Assembly (NCBI GenBank): GCA_963931925.1
Contig: OZ007574.1
Location: 34,334,461 to 34,398,460 of the forward strand
Length of the DNA: 64,000 bases
Direction of reading: 5' to 3'
Source of the DNA: Onchidella celtica
Taxonomy: Eukaryota > Mollusca > Gastropoda > Systellommatophora > Onchidiidae
Made by a program: the position numbers and the translations under genes
Part shown: positions 11,739-23,800 of the stretch, piece by piece
How positions within the stretch are numbered: the first letter of the stretch is position 1
How the letters are laid out: each line of letters opens with the position of its first letter
The notes under the pieces: model-generated
The model's input: only the letters and a program-made list of their open reading frames with translations
Told to the model about the DNA's origin: nothing
Databases searched by the model: none

Positions 11739-12426
11739 ATGTAAATAGCTAGAAGCATTTTCAAATGGGAAAGGAAAAGGCCAATTTGGAAAATTTCAGA
11801 ACAATAATTATTCGGTTTGTCCATCGGCCATTTAAGCAACTCACCTATTATCGACTGTTATTATGCGTCCTATATTTATATGCTTTGGGGGGCTATCTCC
11901 TTGCCTTTCATTGCAATTTAAATGAAAATTTTTGTTTTAACTGACAAAATGCTTTACACGTAGAAGGCCATGTCCAATTTGGATACACGGATTTACCAAA
12001 GTCAAAATGTGGCAAGGTTATGTGCACCAAAGCCTCGAGTAAGAAATAATGCAGAAACGATACAATAAAAACAGAACAGGAAAGACAAATCAAGCTTTCC
12101 AAATATCGGTCTTCTTTGGCAAAAAACTGTAACAGGATAGAAAATTCCCCCCCCCCCCCCAAATAAAGTAGAACGTTTAACATATGCCGGTATTTAAAAT
12201 CTACGAGTCCCAAACTTGGATTCTTGAAGCGCAGCAGGTCCGGCAAAAATACATGTAAAATGGTGTCCCGAGGCTTTAAATTGCCACATTTTGTCTTTGT
12301 TTCAAGCCTTGCTGCGACCCCACAGATTTTCTGAGGTGTTTTTTTTTTTTGCATTTTGACAGATTTATGCGATGTTATCTTGAAAAAAGTTTGTTCCTTT
12401 ATATCAGCGGGGACTGTAGAAGTGTA
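11739..12426. other. Intergenic, nothing supported
   Basis: There is a C homopolymer near 12148-12161. A 177-codon minus-strand frame (12441-11908) overlaps the next transposon end, has no recognisable domain and is not supported as a gene. Confidence 0.4.
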
Positions 12427-12610
12427 AAGCTGGGTTCTCATGCATACGGGAACGGAAACGGCAAAAAATCCCTCATATAGTCATATGAAAGAGTGCTGCT
12501 TCCATGTGTACGGAAATGGCGTACGGAAACATTCTTTCTATTTCACTATTTGAAGGCTCTTTGACGTTTCCGTTGCCGTTTCAGTTTCCGTATACATGAG
12601 AACCCAGCTT
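12427..12610. mobile_element. Foldback MITE, copy 1
   Basis: The left end AAGCTGGGTTCTCATG and right end CATGAGAACCCAGCTT are perfect reverse complements for 16 bp, followed by ATACGG.AACGGAAACG pairing with GTTTCAGTTTCCGTAT. The element is 184 bp with no coding capacity. It abuts copy 2 head to tail with one base between them. Confidence 0.85.
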
Positions 12611-12611
12611 G

Positions 12612-12792
12612 AAGCTGAGTTTTCGTGTATACGGAAACGGAAACGTCAAAAGCTCTTGAAGTACCGGTTGTGAAATTCTAATGTTTTTATGTGTACGGAA
12701 GCGCCGTACACATGGAAACACTCTTCCTGTTTACCACTTGATGAAATTTTTGCTTTTCCGTTTCCCTTTCCGCACACAGGAAAACGCAGCTT
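12612..12792. mobile_element. Foldback MITE, copy 2
   Basis: The left end is AAGCTGAGTTTTCGTGTATA and the right end CACACAGGAAAACGCAGCTT. It is the same family as the element just upstream, about 181 bp, with the shared interior motifs GTGTACGGAA, GAAACACTCTT and CTTGATG. It is more diverged between arms than copy 1. Confidence 0.8.
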
Positions 12793-14061
12793 AAGCCTAT
12801 TTATACATGTATATAATTTATGTTGGCTGAAGGGATTCTGTCTTTTACAACTTTAATCATTCATTTGGCGACGTTAGTCACATTTATAAACTAATTATTT
12901 CCGTTTCTAATATATGAGCACAATTTTGCCTTTAACCCAGTGATTGACAACGGGGGCCCATTTTGATTTCCAGGAGGGACAAAAACGAAGAAAAGGACGA
13001 TGGGGGCGAAAACGATGAAAAGAGGCGGGGGTGGGGGCGATTTGGGGCAAAAGCGGGGCAGCTACTGACGTTCAACAGCAAGCGAAGATGGATTCTAGTT
13101 GTTGTTGTTGTTTTATAAAGAATGCTTGTTTTTTTTACTGCATATTCAGAAAGGGTTTGAAAAACTTATCGTGATAATTTGTGTGTGGACTGTCCTCTTG
13201 TGAAATGTAACTGTTGGGTTTGAGTAGGGATTTTTTTTTTTTCGGGGGTGGTGGGGATGGAGAGAGAACGGGGCGATGACAGAAAATTTGGTGCCCAAGA
13301 GGACGATTGCCTGAAAAAAGGTTGAGAACCGCTGTTTTAACCGAAGGGTGCTTAATTCTACATCGTACCTGAGAAACAATGAGTTAAAACTGACATACGA
13401 AGCAGAAAGTGACTCTGAAAACGTCAGCCCTTTTTTAGGTCCTCACTCTAGTTACAACCGTCCCAGACTTTTAATTCATTGTCCTTTACGCAGAAGAGAG
13501 TATTTTTGCTTATTTTTTATACATAACTATACGGGTTTTTTTGGTTAATGTTTTTTGTTAGCTCAAGTGGACAGAATTAACCCCTTAAATTTAAATTTTT
13601 ACTTATCTGACACTCACTTGTTAATCAAGAATGTATTTCTCACTGTTTCATTAAATTTGTGAATTAAAACATTTTGCAAAATCAACATTCCCAATTCTTT
13701 ATCAGTCTGTGTGATAAACAGTTTGGGAATTGTGTGAAAGTGAGGTTGAATTATCAGTGGCATTGTGTTTCGAAGCAGTCAGACAACAACTACAACGATT
13801 TGTGTTTTGTTTTTTTTTAATTTTTTTCCCCAGAATTTTTTTTTTTAAATTCTTTCCACATGCGCATATGGCTTGCTCAATGGGGAAAAAAGACAACAAC
13901 GGTGGTTACCAGGAAAATGAGAAAAGAAGTACCACCCAACCACAGTCATTTTGCTATGATGGATTTGAAGAAATGGGTTCTTATAAGTAACGGACATTCA
14001 GGGTCTGGTTTAGGAGAGCACTTTCTTCACTGACAAATGACTTAGGGGTGAAACAGACCAA
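12793..14061. other. Intergenic, nothing supported
   Basis: The sequence is AT-rich with several T and A homopolymers (near 13227-13240, 13812-13850) and a G-rich stretch near 13025-13045. No coding or RNA feature could be supported. Confidence 0.4.
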
Positions 14062-14184
14062 GGCTCACAGCCTATAAATTTTGCTTCACGAGCACAATAG
14101 GCACTGCCCGCTGCATCCTGCTGGGTCGCGGTGGGGACAGTGCCTATTGTGTAAGTGTAAAGCAAAATTTATGGGCGGCGAGCC
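14062..14184. repeat. Near-palindromic hairpin element
   Basis: GGCTCACAGCCTATAAATTT, continuing through TTGC..CACAATAGGCACTG (14062 onward), pairs with CAGTGCCTATTGTG, then AAAGCAAAATTTAT and GGC..GAGCC up to 14184. The stem is about 48 bp with a small loop. There is no coding capacity. It is probably a small foldback transposon, seen once in this window. Confidence 0.75.
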
Positions 14185-14360
14185 ACCGATCTGGCGCCCT
14201 TTCTGTATCTTTGTTGGGTCAAGGGGAAATTATTGCCAACATTGAACTATCAATCGACCCCTGCCCTGCGTCTCTGTCTATATTCAGCATGTTCGTCCCT
14301 CGGACTTTTCATCCATACGGTATGAGAGTAATGGGCAAACTTTAATATCCATTTATTTTG

Positions 14361-14381
14361 AGAGAGAGAGAGAGAGAGAGA
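14361..14381. repeat. (AG)n microsatellite
   Basis: About ten AG units in a row. Confidence 0.9.
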
Positions 14382-14734
14382 TGCGTGCAGTAACCATTAC
14401 AAAAGAAAAGAAAATTCCCACTCTGTGCAAACCATTTAAAAAATTAAAAAATTAATCAGTCGGGGGACAAGCGAGCATCGATCTAGGACTGGACACGTCA
14501 TTTAAGTACTTTGGAGGAAAGGAATCATAAGTAATGGCACATTCGTTTGAAGTTTATCATTCTTGCATGATATGATACAAATAAAAACACGAACCTAAAT
14601 GGACGCACCGGGAACCATAATTATGTACCCTGTCGTTCTTCCTCCTCTCCCCCAATCCCTCCACTCCAATTCCCCAAAGATATTTTTACTGAGCCAGATG
14701 CAAATTGGGCTGTAGAAGGCCAGTACGGACAGGA

Positions 14735-14894
14735 AAGTTGGGTTTTCGTGAGAAGGGAAATGTCAAAAATCCGTCAAGTGTCGAAATAGAAAGAACGACG
14801 TTTTCGTACACATTGAAACACTCTTTTTACTGCTTGATGGATTTTTTACCTTTCCGTTGCCCTTTTCGTTTCCGTACTCATGAAGATACAGCTT
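14735..14894. mobile_element. Foldback MITE, copy 3 of the 12.4-kb family
   Basis: It starts AAGTTGGGTTTTCGTG and ends CATGAAGATACAGCTT. The interior carries GAAACACTCTTTTTACTGC and CTTGATGGA, and TTTCCGTT..TTTCGTTTCCGTA precedes the right end, as in copies 1 and 2. At about 160 bp with poorer end pairing it is an older or partly deleted copy. Confidence 0.7.
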
Positions 14895-14949
14895 AAGACT
14901 CTTCCTCCAAGATTATCTTAAATTAAGCACAGTCCTACGAGCATGATAA

Positions 14950-16890
14950 TTTATACGGAAAATTGGCCCAAAAATCCGACAAGATTGACGAAGAAGTCCA
15001 ATAAGTTGGCCCAAAAATCCAACAAGCCTGGGGCACAAGTTCAACAAGTTGGCCAAAAATTTTTTGACAAGTCTGATGCACAAATGCAACAAGGTGGCCG
15101 AAAAAAGTCTGACAAGCCCGGCACACAAGTCCGATAAGTTGGCCAAAAAATTTTGAAAGTTTGACTAACAAGTCCAATAAGTTAGCTGAAAAATTCCAAC
15201 AAGTCTGACAAGTTGGCCAAGAAATCCAACAAGACCGACACACAAGTCCAATAAGTTGGCCCAAAAATCCGACAAGTCTGACACACAAGTTCAACAAGTT
15301 GGCCGAAAAAAGTCTGACAAGTTGGATGCACAAATTCAACAAGTTGGACAAAAAATTCTGACATGTCTGATGCCCAAATCCGACCAGTTGGCCAAAAAGT
15401 TTTGACAAGTCTGACGCACAAATCCAACAATTTGGCCAAAAAAGGTCTGACAAGTCCAATGCACAAGTCCAACAAGTTGGACGAAAAATTCCGACAAGTC
15501 TGACGCCCAAGTCCGACAAGTTGGCCAAAAATATCCAAACAAGTGTGACACACGAATCCGATAAGTTGGCCAAAACGTTTTGATAAGTCTGACGCACAAG
15601 TCCAACATATTGGTCAAAAAGATTCCGAACGGTCGAATGTACAAGTATGACAATTTGACCAAAAAATAAATCCGACAAAACCAACACACAAGTCCAATCA
15701 GCTGGCCCAAAAATCCCACAAGCCTGACGCACAAGTTCAACAAGTTGGCCAGAAAAAATTTGACAAGTCTGACGCACAAATCCAAAAAGTTGGCTGAAAA
15801 CTGTCTAACAAGCCCGGCACACAAGTCCGATAAGTTGGCCAAAAAATTTGGAAAGTTTGACTAACAAGTCCAATAAGTTAGCTGAAAAATTCCAACAAGT
15901 CTGACAAGTTGGCCCAAAAATCCAACAAGACCGACACACAAGTTCAACAAGTTGGCCGAAAAAAGTCTGACAATTTGGATGCACAAATTCAACAAGTTGG
16001 ACAAAAAATTCTGACATGTCTGATGCCCAAATCCGACCAGTTGGCCAAAAAGTTTTGACAAGTCTGACGCACCAATCCAACAATTTGGCAGAAAAAATTT
16101 TGACGAGTCCGATGCCAAAGTCCAAAAGAGTGGCCGAAAAATTCCGGCAAGTCTGACACACAATTCTGACAAGTTGCCCAAAAAAATTTGACAAGTCTGA
16201 TGCACAAATCCAACAAGTTGGCCAAAACTGTCCGATAAGTTGGCCAAAAAGTTTTGACAAGTGTGACGCACAAGTCTAACATGTTGGTCGAAAAAATTCC
16301 GACAAGTCGAATGCACAAGTCTGACGAGTTGGCCCAAAAATCCGACAAGACTGACACACAAGTCCAATCAGTTGGCCCAAACATCCGGCAAGACTGATGC
16401 ATAAGTTCAACAAGTTGGCCAAAAAAATGTTGACAAGACTGACACACAAATCCAACAAGTTGGCCAAAAAAATCTGACAAGTCTGTCGCACGAATCCAAC
16501 AAGTTTACTGAAAAATTCTGACAAGTCTGACGGCACGGGTCCAACAAGTTGGCCAAAAAATTTTGAAAAGTCCAATACACAAGTCCAACAAGTTGGCCGA
16601 AAAAGTCTGACAAGACCGGGGCACAAGTCTGACAAGCCCAACAACTTTGCTGCAGAAGTCCAACAAGTGCGTCACACAAATCCGACAAAGCCACACTGGT
16701 GCGACAAATCCGACAAGTCATTCGCACAAATCCTACAAGTTTGACAAGTCCACCTCACAAGTCTGACAAGTTAGTGAAGTCCGACAAGCTTGTCAAAGAT
16801 ATTCAACAAGTCCGCTGCAAAGGTTCGACAAGTCTGAGAAATCCGTTGCACAAGTCCGACAAGTCTGATAAGTCTTTCGTAAAGCTTTGT
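14950..16890. repeat. ~41-bp satellite array with higher-order duplication
   Basis: About 45 diverged units have a consensus close to GACAAGTCTGACGCACAAGT followed by CCAACAAGTTGGCCAAAAA; unit length is mostly 38-44 bp. AACAAGTT and TTGGCCAA give partial inner symmetry. Near 15109-15430 and 15806-16085 a run of about seven units is nearly identical (start offset 697, end offset 653), so a block was duplicated and one unit was lost or gained. The minus strand is open over long stretches in more than one frame because the unit carries few stops. Unit length varies without keeping the frame, so I do not call it coding. Confidence 0.85.
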
Positions 16891-17118
16891 TTCCATGAGA
16901 TAAATGGTTTGACCATGACATCGACGTTGTATATTACAATTTAGAGGTTATAGGATTTTTAATCTTAAGGGTGGTAAGGTCTGGCAAGTCCGACAACTTT
17001 TTCCCTTCTACTGTAAAATTTTGTTTTCATGAGATAGGCGGTTTGGCCACAACACCAACGACATATATCATAATTTAAAAGTTATGGGATTTTTAGTGGT
17101 AAGGGTGGTGAGGTCATC
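16877..17118. repeat. Two tandem ~135-bp units bordering the satellite
   Basis: The first copy (about 16877-16975) and the second (about 17012-17115) share TTTGTTT(T)CATGAGATA, GGTTTG(A/G)CCA, RTATATYATAATTTA, GTTAT.GGATTTTTA and AAGGGTGGT(A/G)AGGTC. CAAGTCCGACAA between them links this unit to the 41-bp satellite. Confidence 0.65.
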
Positions 17119-17639
17119 TCTTTGGTAATGGATGTGTCTATTTGGTATGGAATTTTGAATCCTAAATAGGGACTTTCTTATAATGTCAGACATAAAACTA
17201 TTATGAAATCATTTCAATATTTTGTTACGCCTATTTTATCTTTATTCAAACCTGTAAAACAGAGGAAGAAAAACCCTCATGTAAATGCTTGTGAAAAGTT
17301 TCACAGTTTCAAGAAAGTAAGAGAAAGTATTCAATCTGTTGTGACATTTACTTTAAGGAGAATATATAATGGTATCGATTCTCACTTCTTTTTTCGGTTT
17401 GTAGATAAAAGTCAAGAAGACGTCAAGGGCAAAGGAAGGTAATCATGTGTGTAGTTTACATTTTTTGCAAAAAAGGATATTTATTGCCCTATTTCCAATA
17501 GAAGGGTTGTATCTTTGGCTTATGGTGTTAATCGAATGTGTTTGAATGAAAACCATGTATTTTAAGTAAGTTTTGTACAGAAATGGATTTAATATCTGAC
17601 TGTATGCATAATGAGGTCAAACCCATAACGGCAGACAAT

Positions 17640-17815
17640 TTATGGATCGAGGATAGGATCGGGTAGGATCGAGTACCTAGTCTTCTCGGATAAGGACGAA
17701 AAAATTCGGAGGGCCCGTGTGCACGTTGCGCACGTTAAAGATACCTTGGCAGTTGGAAATCGTAAAGAGCAGGCCGAAAGGCCGCTGCCCGGGCAAAATT
17801 GAAATTAATAGATTA
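17640..17815. repeat. Candidate dispersed repeat (SINE-like)
   Basis: TCTTCTCGGATAAGGACG, GGCCCGTGTGCACGTTGC and CACGTTAAAGATACCTTGGC resemble sequence I associate with high-copy short repeats in marine invertebrate genomes. No A/B box or tail was found here, so the call rests on familiarity only. Confidence 0.25.
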
Positions 17816-19855
17816 AAATTTATCCATATCATCTCCCCCCCCACCCCCCGCCAGAACAAGAAATAATAAAACAAGTAAAGTGAGGTGTAAATGCCAACGG
17901 CAGCGAACCTCCTAAAATAAAGACCTCAAATCCATTTATAGTACAGAACAGCCACTGGCGAGATTCCTCCCTTGAGACGCTTACTGAGGGACTGAGAGTT
18001 GGGGTGGAGTTTGGTCGGGGGTAGGCGGGACAAAACATACGGATTAGAACCTACTTCCTCAGATCTTAAGGGGCAACTGGTACTTTAGTGTATTAGACTT
18101 AGGGTCGTCCATGTCATGGGAAAAGTGCTCTCGCAACCACATTGTCACACGGCACATCTGTGCTAGGTAGGGTAGTGTGTGCTGGAGTCCCCATGCCACT
18201 ATTTTTTGTTTGTTTTTGATTCACTTATTTTAATTTCTCTAAACAGAATTTATTGCGCAACAACAAAAACTGCTGGGCATTTTCAAAGTTCACAAGCGAG
18301 TGGGGTGTATTATCTATACTGTGTCTGTTACGGGATTTCTTATTGCTGTAGCAAATAAAAATTTAATGTTTCAGTTGTGAAATGCCAGGTTTTGTTTATT
18401 GACTTGTCGAAACACAGCATGTCAAAACACATATTGTTGACAGCAGGATTGGTTGTATGAAAGATGGCGAAAAGTGTAGATTTTGAGTTGTAGCGGAATA
18501 GGATGGCATTGTACTCTTGATTTATACAACAATAGAATTACAGCTATCATCAGGGAGAAAATATAGAGAAAACTCTTCAAGGGCGAGAAAGCTAGCACTT
18601 CAAGACAAGCGCTTTACAACTTCGTGTAATATTCCACTCAAACTCTTTTGACACACATGGAAAACGCACCTTTTATAAAGCTTGCTACGTAGAGCGCCAC
18701 TTGTAAAATCAAGATTGTTTTGAAATAATGAAAGCGAATTCTTTTTCAGGCTTTGAAACGACTTGCTGTGTAATGCAGTTTGTAGTTACTTGCACTTTTC
18801 GATCCTCTGGTGCAACAAAATGGATGTCTACTCCCATCTTAAAACACGAGAGAGTGTTATGACTGGTGAAACGCTTGCTTTTCCGGGCTTCGTCTATGTG
18901 CATCCTCGGCAGCAGCGTGCGCTCTTAAAATGCGCTTGTCTGAAGGCGCTAACTTCCTTGCGCTTGAAGTGTTCTGTCTGTTCTCTCCCTCACGTACAGT
19001 GGCGTAGCGTGGGTTGCAAGGGCCGATGTAAGGCAGATATTGCGCCCTCTGAACTGTGGACTGTTTTCACTCCCTGAGTCTCTTTCACCAGTTCAATATT
19101 GACCCCCCTCACCCCCCCCCCACCCCTTCCCCAAGCACATGTACTATATTTTAAGAAAAATGTAATTAAAATAAAATGCATTTAATCCTAGCATACTCAA
19201 ATACATTTGAAATCGCCTGGTTTTAATTTGTGCAAACTTATGGAAATCTAAGTTGAAATCTCTCTCAAGTGACAGTATTGTTAGGTTACTCAGTCTTTGT
19301 TGGTTCATTGCAGATCTCTGATAAGTTTTGATTCATTTAAGTTTTGAGGAACTTCTTCTGCAATTGGCAGTTGAAACAGTGAGAGTTTCAAAATGTCAGA
19401 ACAAAGTTAATCAAACTCTCTTGCAGCTTCCACCTGTACACCCACTGATGCAAATGTAAAAGAATATCATAACAGTTGATAGTCCCAAAAATGTGACTCG
19501 ACAGGGGTTAGAAAATATTTTTCGAAAATACTTTGGATGCGTAAGTCATTAAATGTTTTTGAGACAATGTTTAGAAATGGTTTAATATGCCACTTATGGC
19601 CAGAACTCAGTTTTAACGCAGTGTCATTTTGTTACCGTTTTTGCCGTTTCTTTTGAAGCTTGACCCTCGAATGTCATAACTGCCTTATTTTAGCAAGACA
19701 CTTGTCACAAAAAAATACAACAACAACAAAACCCACGTAAACTAACCTGTTGACCCCCCCTGAACAAAAAAATTCAACAAACGATCGAACTCCTAACGAC
19801 ATACGCACACACTTGCAAGACAAGTCCAACAAGTCCGACCAAATATATATTTATC

Positions 19856-19874
19856 ACACACACACACACACGCG

Positions 19875-19909
<35 letters not shown>
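19856..19909. repeat. (CA)n microsatellite with GC interruptions
   Basis: CA/CG dinucleotide run, interrupted by CGCGCACG, followed by a short GAGAGA run. Confidence 0.95.
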
Positions 19910-19912
<3 letters not shown>

Positions 19913-20812
19913 GAGAGAGAAAATATGTAGGATCGCCGTAGGGCTAGGAACAAAGAAAAATTTAGCAAAAAGAAAAGGTTGTATGTTGCAAAGCTTGTAT
20001 CTTTTCTACATGAATTCTCGCATGAGGCTTTTAAAGATGGGGGTGTGTGTGCGCGCGCATGCGCATGTGTGTCTGTCTATGTGCGTGCCTTGGAAAAGGG
20101 GGGGGGGGAAGAGGTGGGGTGGGTAGGCCCTATTTTCTTGGTTTGATTTGGAGAAACTGAGCCCAGTCATCCCTTAACGATAGATTCTCCAGTCAGCCTT
20201 ATATACGACCAAAAAAAAAAAAAATGGCCACCACCACCACCACCCCCGACTCAGTGTCGGTAAAATTTATGAACGTGAAGAAGCTATCGCTATCATCATC
20301 AAGGACATTTGACACTGGCAATGCTTGATGACAAGATCAGATATCTAGACAGTCCATGTGAAACAATGTTTATCAGATAAAACAAGTCTCAACTTAAAAT
20401 TGTAAATGGCATTGGTTTATCTGTTAAATTAATACGAGTTCAGTGGCATGACTGATTGCTGTTGGAGGCTGGGTAGGGGTTGCCCCGTTCTACACTAGTA
20501 CAGCGTGGCACACCTCTATAGGTTCTTTTTGTGTGTGTGTGTGTGGTGTTCTAAGTTGCTCAGAGGAATGGGTGTATTTCGCAGATTATAGATTCAGTTC
20601 CCAAACCTCCGAAACCCACCGAGATAACCTTCACTTTGAAGCACCAGTTTTTGACATGCACCAGAGGTAACTGCCATGCACTGATGTTCAGAGAGAGAAA
20701 ATGTTCTCCGAAAAGTTTTCCTGTAAAACCACGAATAATTGTTATGACGATGGGAAGGATAAAGTAACCGATAAACGAACGCATAAATATCGATAAAAAA
20801 GTTATAACCAAC

Positions 20813-20839
20813 ATGGCAGCGCACATGGATGTGTTACAG
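20813..20839 (+). other. BOP1: Proposed BOP1 first coding exon
   Basis: ATG with AAC before it and G after it opens nine codons ending CAG|GTGATG. This joins in phase 0 to exon 2, which is itself open upstream of its own ATG. The poorly conserved N-terminus cannot confirm it. Without this exon, translation would start at 22937 and give 744 residues. Confidence 0.5.
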
Positions 20840-23800
20840 GTGATGTGTGTGGAACAGTTGCAAGCATTAACAATTAGATCTATACTACTTAATAATTAAG
20901 CGATGAAAAATGTTAATCTGGTCAGTATGTTACAAGTGTTATTGTGAATATGAAGTGATAATTGGTCATAAGGTTGGGAACAATGTGTAACAGTGAGCTT
21001 TACTTAATAACGGTAAAAATTACATGTAACGCATACGGAACTCCTCCCCTAGATTCTGTATCTTGTCAGTTTCTTAAGATCAAACATTTTTAAATTTGTT
21101 TTTGTCTTTAATGTGCTGTTCAATATGGACAGTTTTCTTGCAATTTTTTAACTGGGAATATGCCATTGCCATCCAGCTGAAATCAGAAAGAAATTATAGG
21201 CCTAATTGTAACAACTAACATGGCATAATGACTGGATGATGTCAGGCTACGATGAGACCAGCTTTTCTAAATTTCTTATAAACGCTCACCCTGCGCACTA
21301 CCTGTAAAGCCCACTGCCCAGTCAGTGACCTTACTCATGGAAAATCTTATCTGGGGTCACTGACCCGTGCCGCTATACGATGACCACATACGCTGTCCAC
21401 GTGGTTCGGTTTTTATTGATAGGTATGAAAACATGATAGTGAATTAACCAGCAAAACCTTAGTCTGTCAGTCTCTAACCAATGATCTGACTTATGATTCC
21501 AAACTGGCAGAGCCCTGCAGTTTTCGTGAGAACGAAGCATGATAACTAGCCACACCCTCCCAAGCCCTACACAAATGGTTTCATCCTGATTGACACACAC
21601 TAATAAACCAATGTGGGCATTTGGGGCAAAGATTATTTCAGAGCTTGTTTCTGATTGGTTCTTAGATACAGACAACTCCAGATGGTGGTCAGCTTGTGAG
21701 AAAATGTTCACACATTGCAATAGATAATATTGCAAATTTGTTGAGCAACAGTTCGCATGTCTATGTTACATCTTTTGAAAATGTGGGGAGAGCCTTTGAA
21801 AGCTTAGTCTTTGTGATTCCGACCAGTGGTTCACTGGTTAACATGTCCATGTCACAATGCCTTTGATTTAGAAGAGATACAGTGAACAATAACACGGTGG
21901 TTACGTCTCAAAAAGGTCAGTGACCTGATGCGTAAAAATATGGCTTGCGCGTGGCACGGTCAGCTTGACCTTGCTGACTTTAGCCACCCGTGTGGCGTGA
22001 GCGCTTGCGAAACATGGGCAGCATTTGCCGCCCTGCGCAGGGTGAGGGTTAAAAACACACAGTTTTTGGGTGGACAGTAAGCCTATTGCCTTTGTTGCGT
22101 GAAGGGATAGGTGTAGATTAGTAATAAAGTGTTACCCTACAAGCACATTAATGTTTAAACGAAGATGAGCCAGCCATAATGGTTTTCTTATTCTGTGAGT
22201 ATCCTGTCAAGTTGTTTTTAATTCTTTGTGTTATCAGCTTTCAGTAAGCAGCTGTTGTCTCGGTCAGAGGGCTTTCTGCACTTGACTTTTTGATGAGATG
22301 CGAGATTCTACTTAAATATGGGATGCTTTCATCTAACAAGATCAAAAAGAAGATAAAGAATTAATTTCATCCTCTCTTTTCGTTCTATATGACATTGTAA
22401 CGATTGTTAATTGCAAGTTTCATTAATTATCCATAAAGTAAACATTTATTTTAATACCAAAACTAACATTGTATGTGGGCTCGAGCTGAATTTTGGTATC
22501 TAAATGTTAGTTAGCTTGTTGTCTCAATTATTCAGATGGAGATGTTAAAAACTTTAAAATTTTACAGCATTTAAATTTTGATAAATAATAATAATAAAAT
22601 ATAGGCATTTTGGTGGCAGTTCTTACTTTGCAAATTGTGTAAACAAATGAATGGTTTTGGCTCTTATTGGTGGATGATTTTGGCTTAGGTGAGTTCTGAT
22701 TGCTCACCCTGACTTCTGAAGCATGGGGGTTCCTTGTATTGAATACAAGACATAAAGAAAATGTTTAGCCCATTTCCTTGGAAAAGCTATCCTAATATCC
22801 CATAACCAGAGTACCAGACTCCTACACACAATACCTGCATAGATTTTTATTCTCTTAATATTGTGAAGAAAAACGTGGAAAAGAAACATTTTTTGTTCAC
22901 TCCTTTTTTCTTTTTTTTTGTTTGTAGGTGAAAGATATGCCTAAAGGCAAAAGTGGCAAACGAAAAGTGGATTTGTTTGAGGAAGAAGAGGAAACCGAGG
23001 ACACACCAGACTTATCCACTGTAAGTCTGACCATGGGAGTATGTAATTATAAAAGTATTTATTGACTTCAGTCAGGCAGATCAGTTGTATTCTTTAGTTT
23101 GTCATTCATTTCAGTAAGAAGTCAGTTTCGTAAATTTTATGTTAACAGTTTTGGATCAAGTAGAATCAAACTCAAAGCTCATGATTTGGAGCTTTAACTA
23201 AATTTTCCATCACAGGAAAAGTTTTCCATTAAATTAAAATCTCAATCCAGTTTCTAGTGACTAGTGATTTACTTTCCCAGAACTTAATCACTGAAAGAGA
23301 CATTTCTTTCCCCTCCTTTTTTTTTTGTGTGTGTCTGCATAGCTGTTAATGCTATAGTCGATAAATTTAAAAAATAATTGGTCTGCAAGACAATTTGAGA
23401 TTTCAGCTGATTTGTGAATTACGTGTAACATAAATTTGTACAGGGAAATAAAAATGGCATCACAGGAGATGATGTCTCAGATGATGCGGAGGGTGACAAT
23501 ACTGATGATGATACTGAAGATGGAGAAGAAGAAGACAGCAGCAGTCAAGATGAAGAATACATTGAAGATGAGGAGAGTGATGATAGTGATGATGATGGTG
23601 ACAGTATAGATGAGAAACAGAATGAAGAGAAGACATCTGAGGCCAAAGAAAAAGCAGAGTCTGGTGATGGAGAACAGAAGGATGAATATGAGTATGATTC
23701 ATCAGATGAAGAGGTAAGAGACTTCATATATTTTGTTCAGAAAGAGTGTTCATTAAGGGTAATTAAAAATGAGGTGTCTTTACTGTGATGATAGGTTTAT

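Larger units (their letters stand above)
17119..20812. other. Intergenic region before BOP1
   Basis: No gene is supported. There is a possible SINE-like stretch (listed separately), C- or G-rich homopolymer runs near 17836-17850, 19103-19125 and 20098-20110, a (CA)n array, and a stray satellite-like motif CAAGACAAGTCCAACAAGTC at 19815-19834. The BOP1 promoter must lie at the right end, but no TATA box or other element could be assigned. Confidence 0.4.

Noticed and set aside
11908-12441. 177-codon minus-strand frame
   Set aside because: It has no recognisable domain, low-complexity parts, and starts inside a foldback transposon end.
14950-16890. CRISPR-like array at first glance (regular ~40-bp spacing)
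   Set aside because: The whole unit repeats with no unique spacers, and the window is clearly animal DNA. It is a satellite.
19856-19941. Frames over the (CA)n tract encoding Thr-His repeats
   Set aside because: Simple-sequence artefact.
23460-23702. Minus-strand frames with His/Ser runs
   Set aside because: Complement of the acidic Asp/Glu exon 3 of BOP1.
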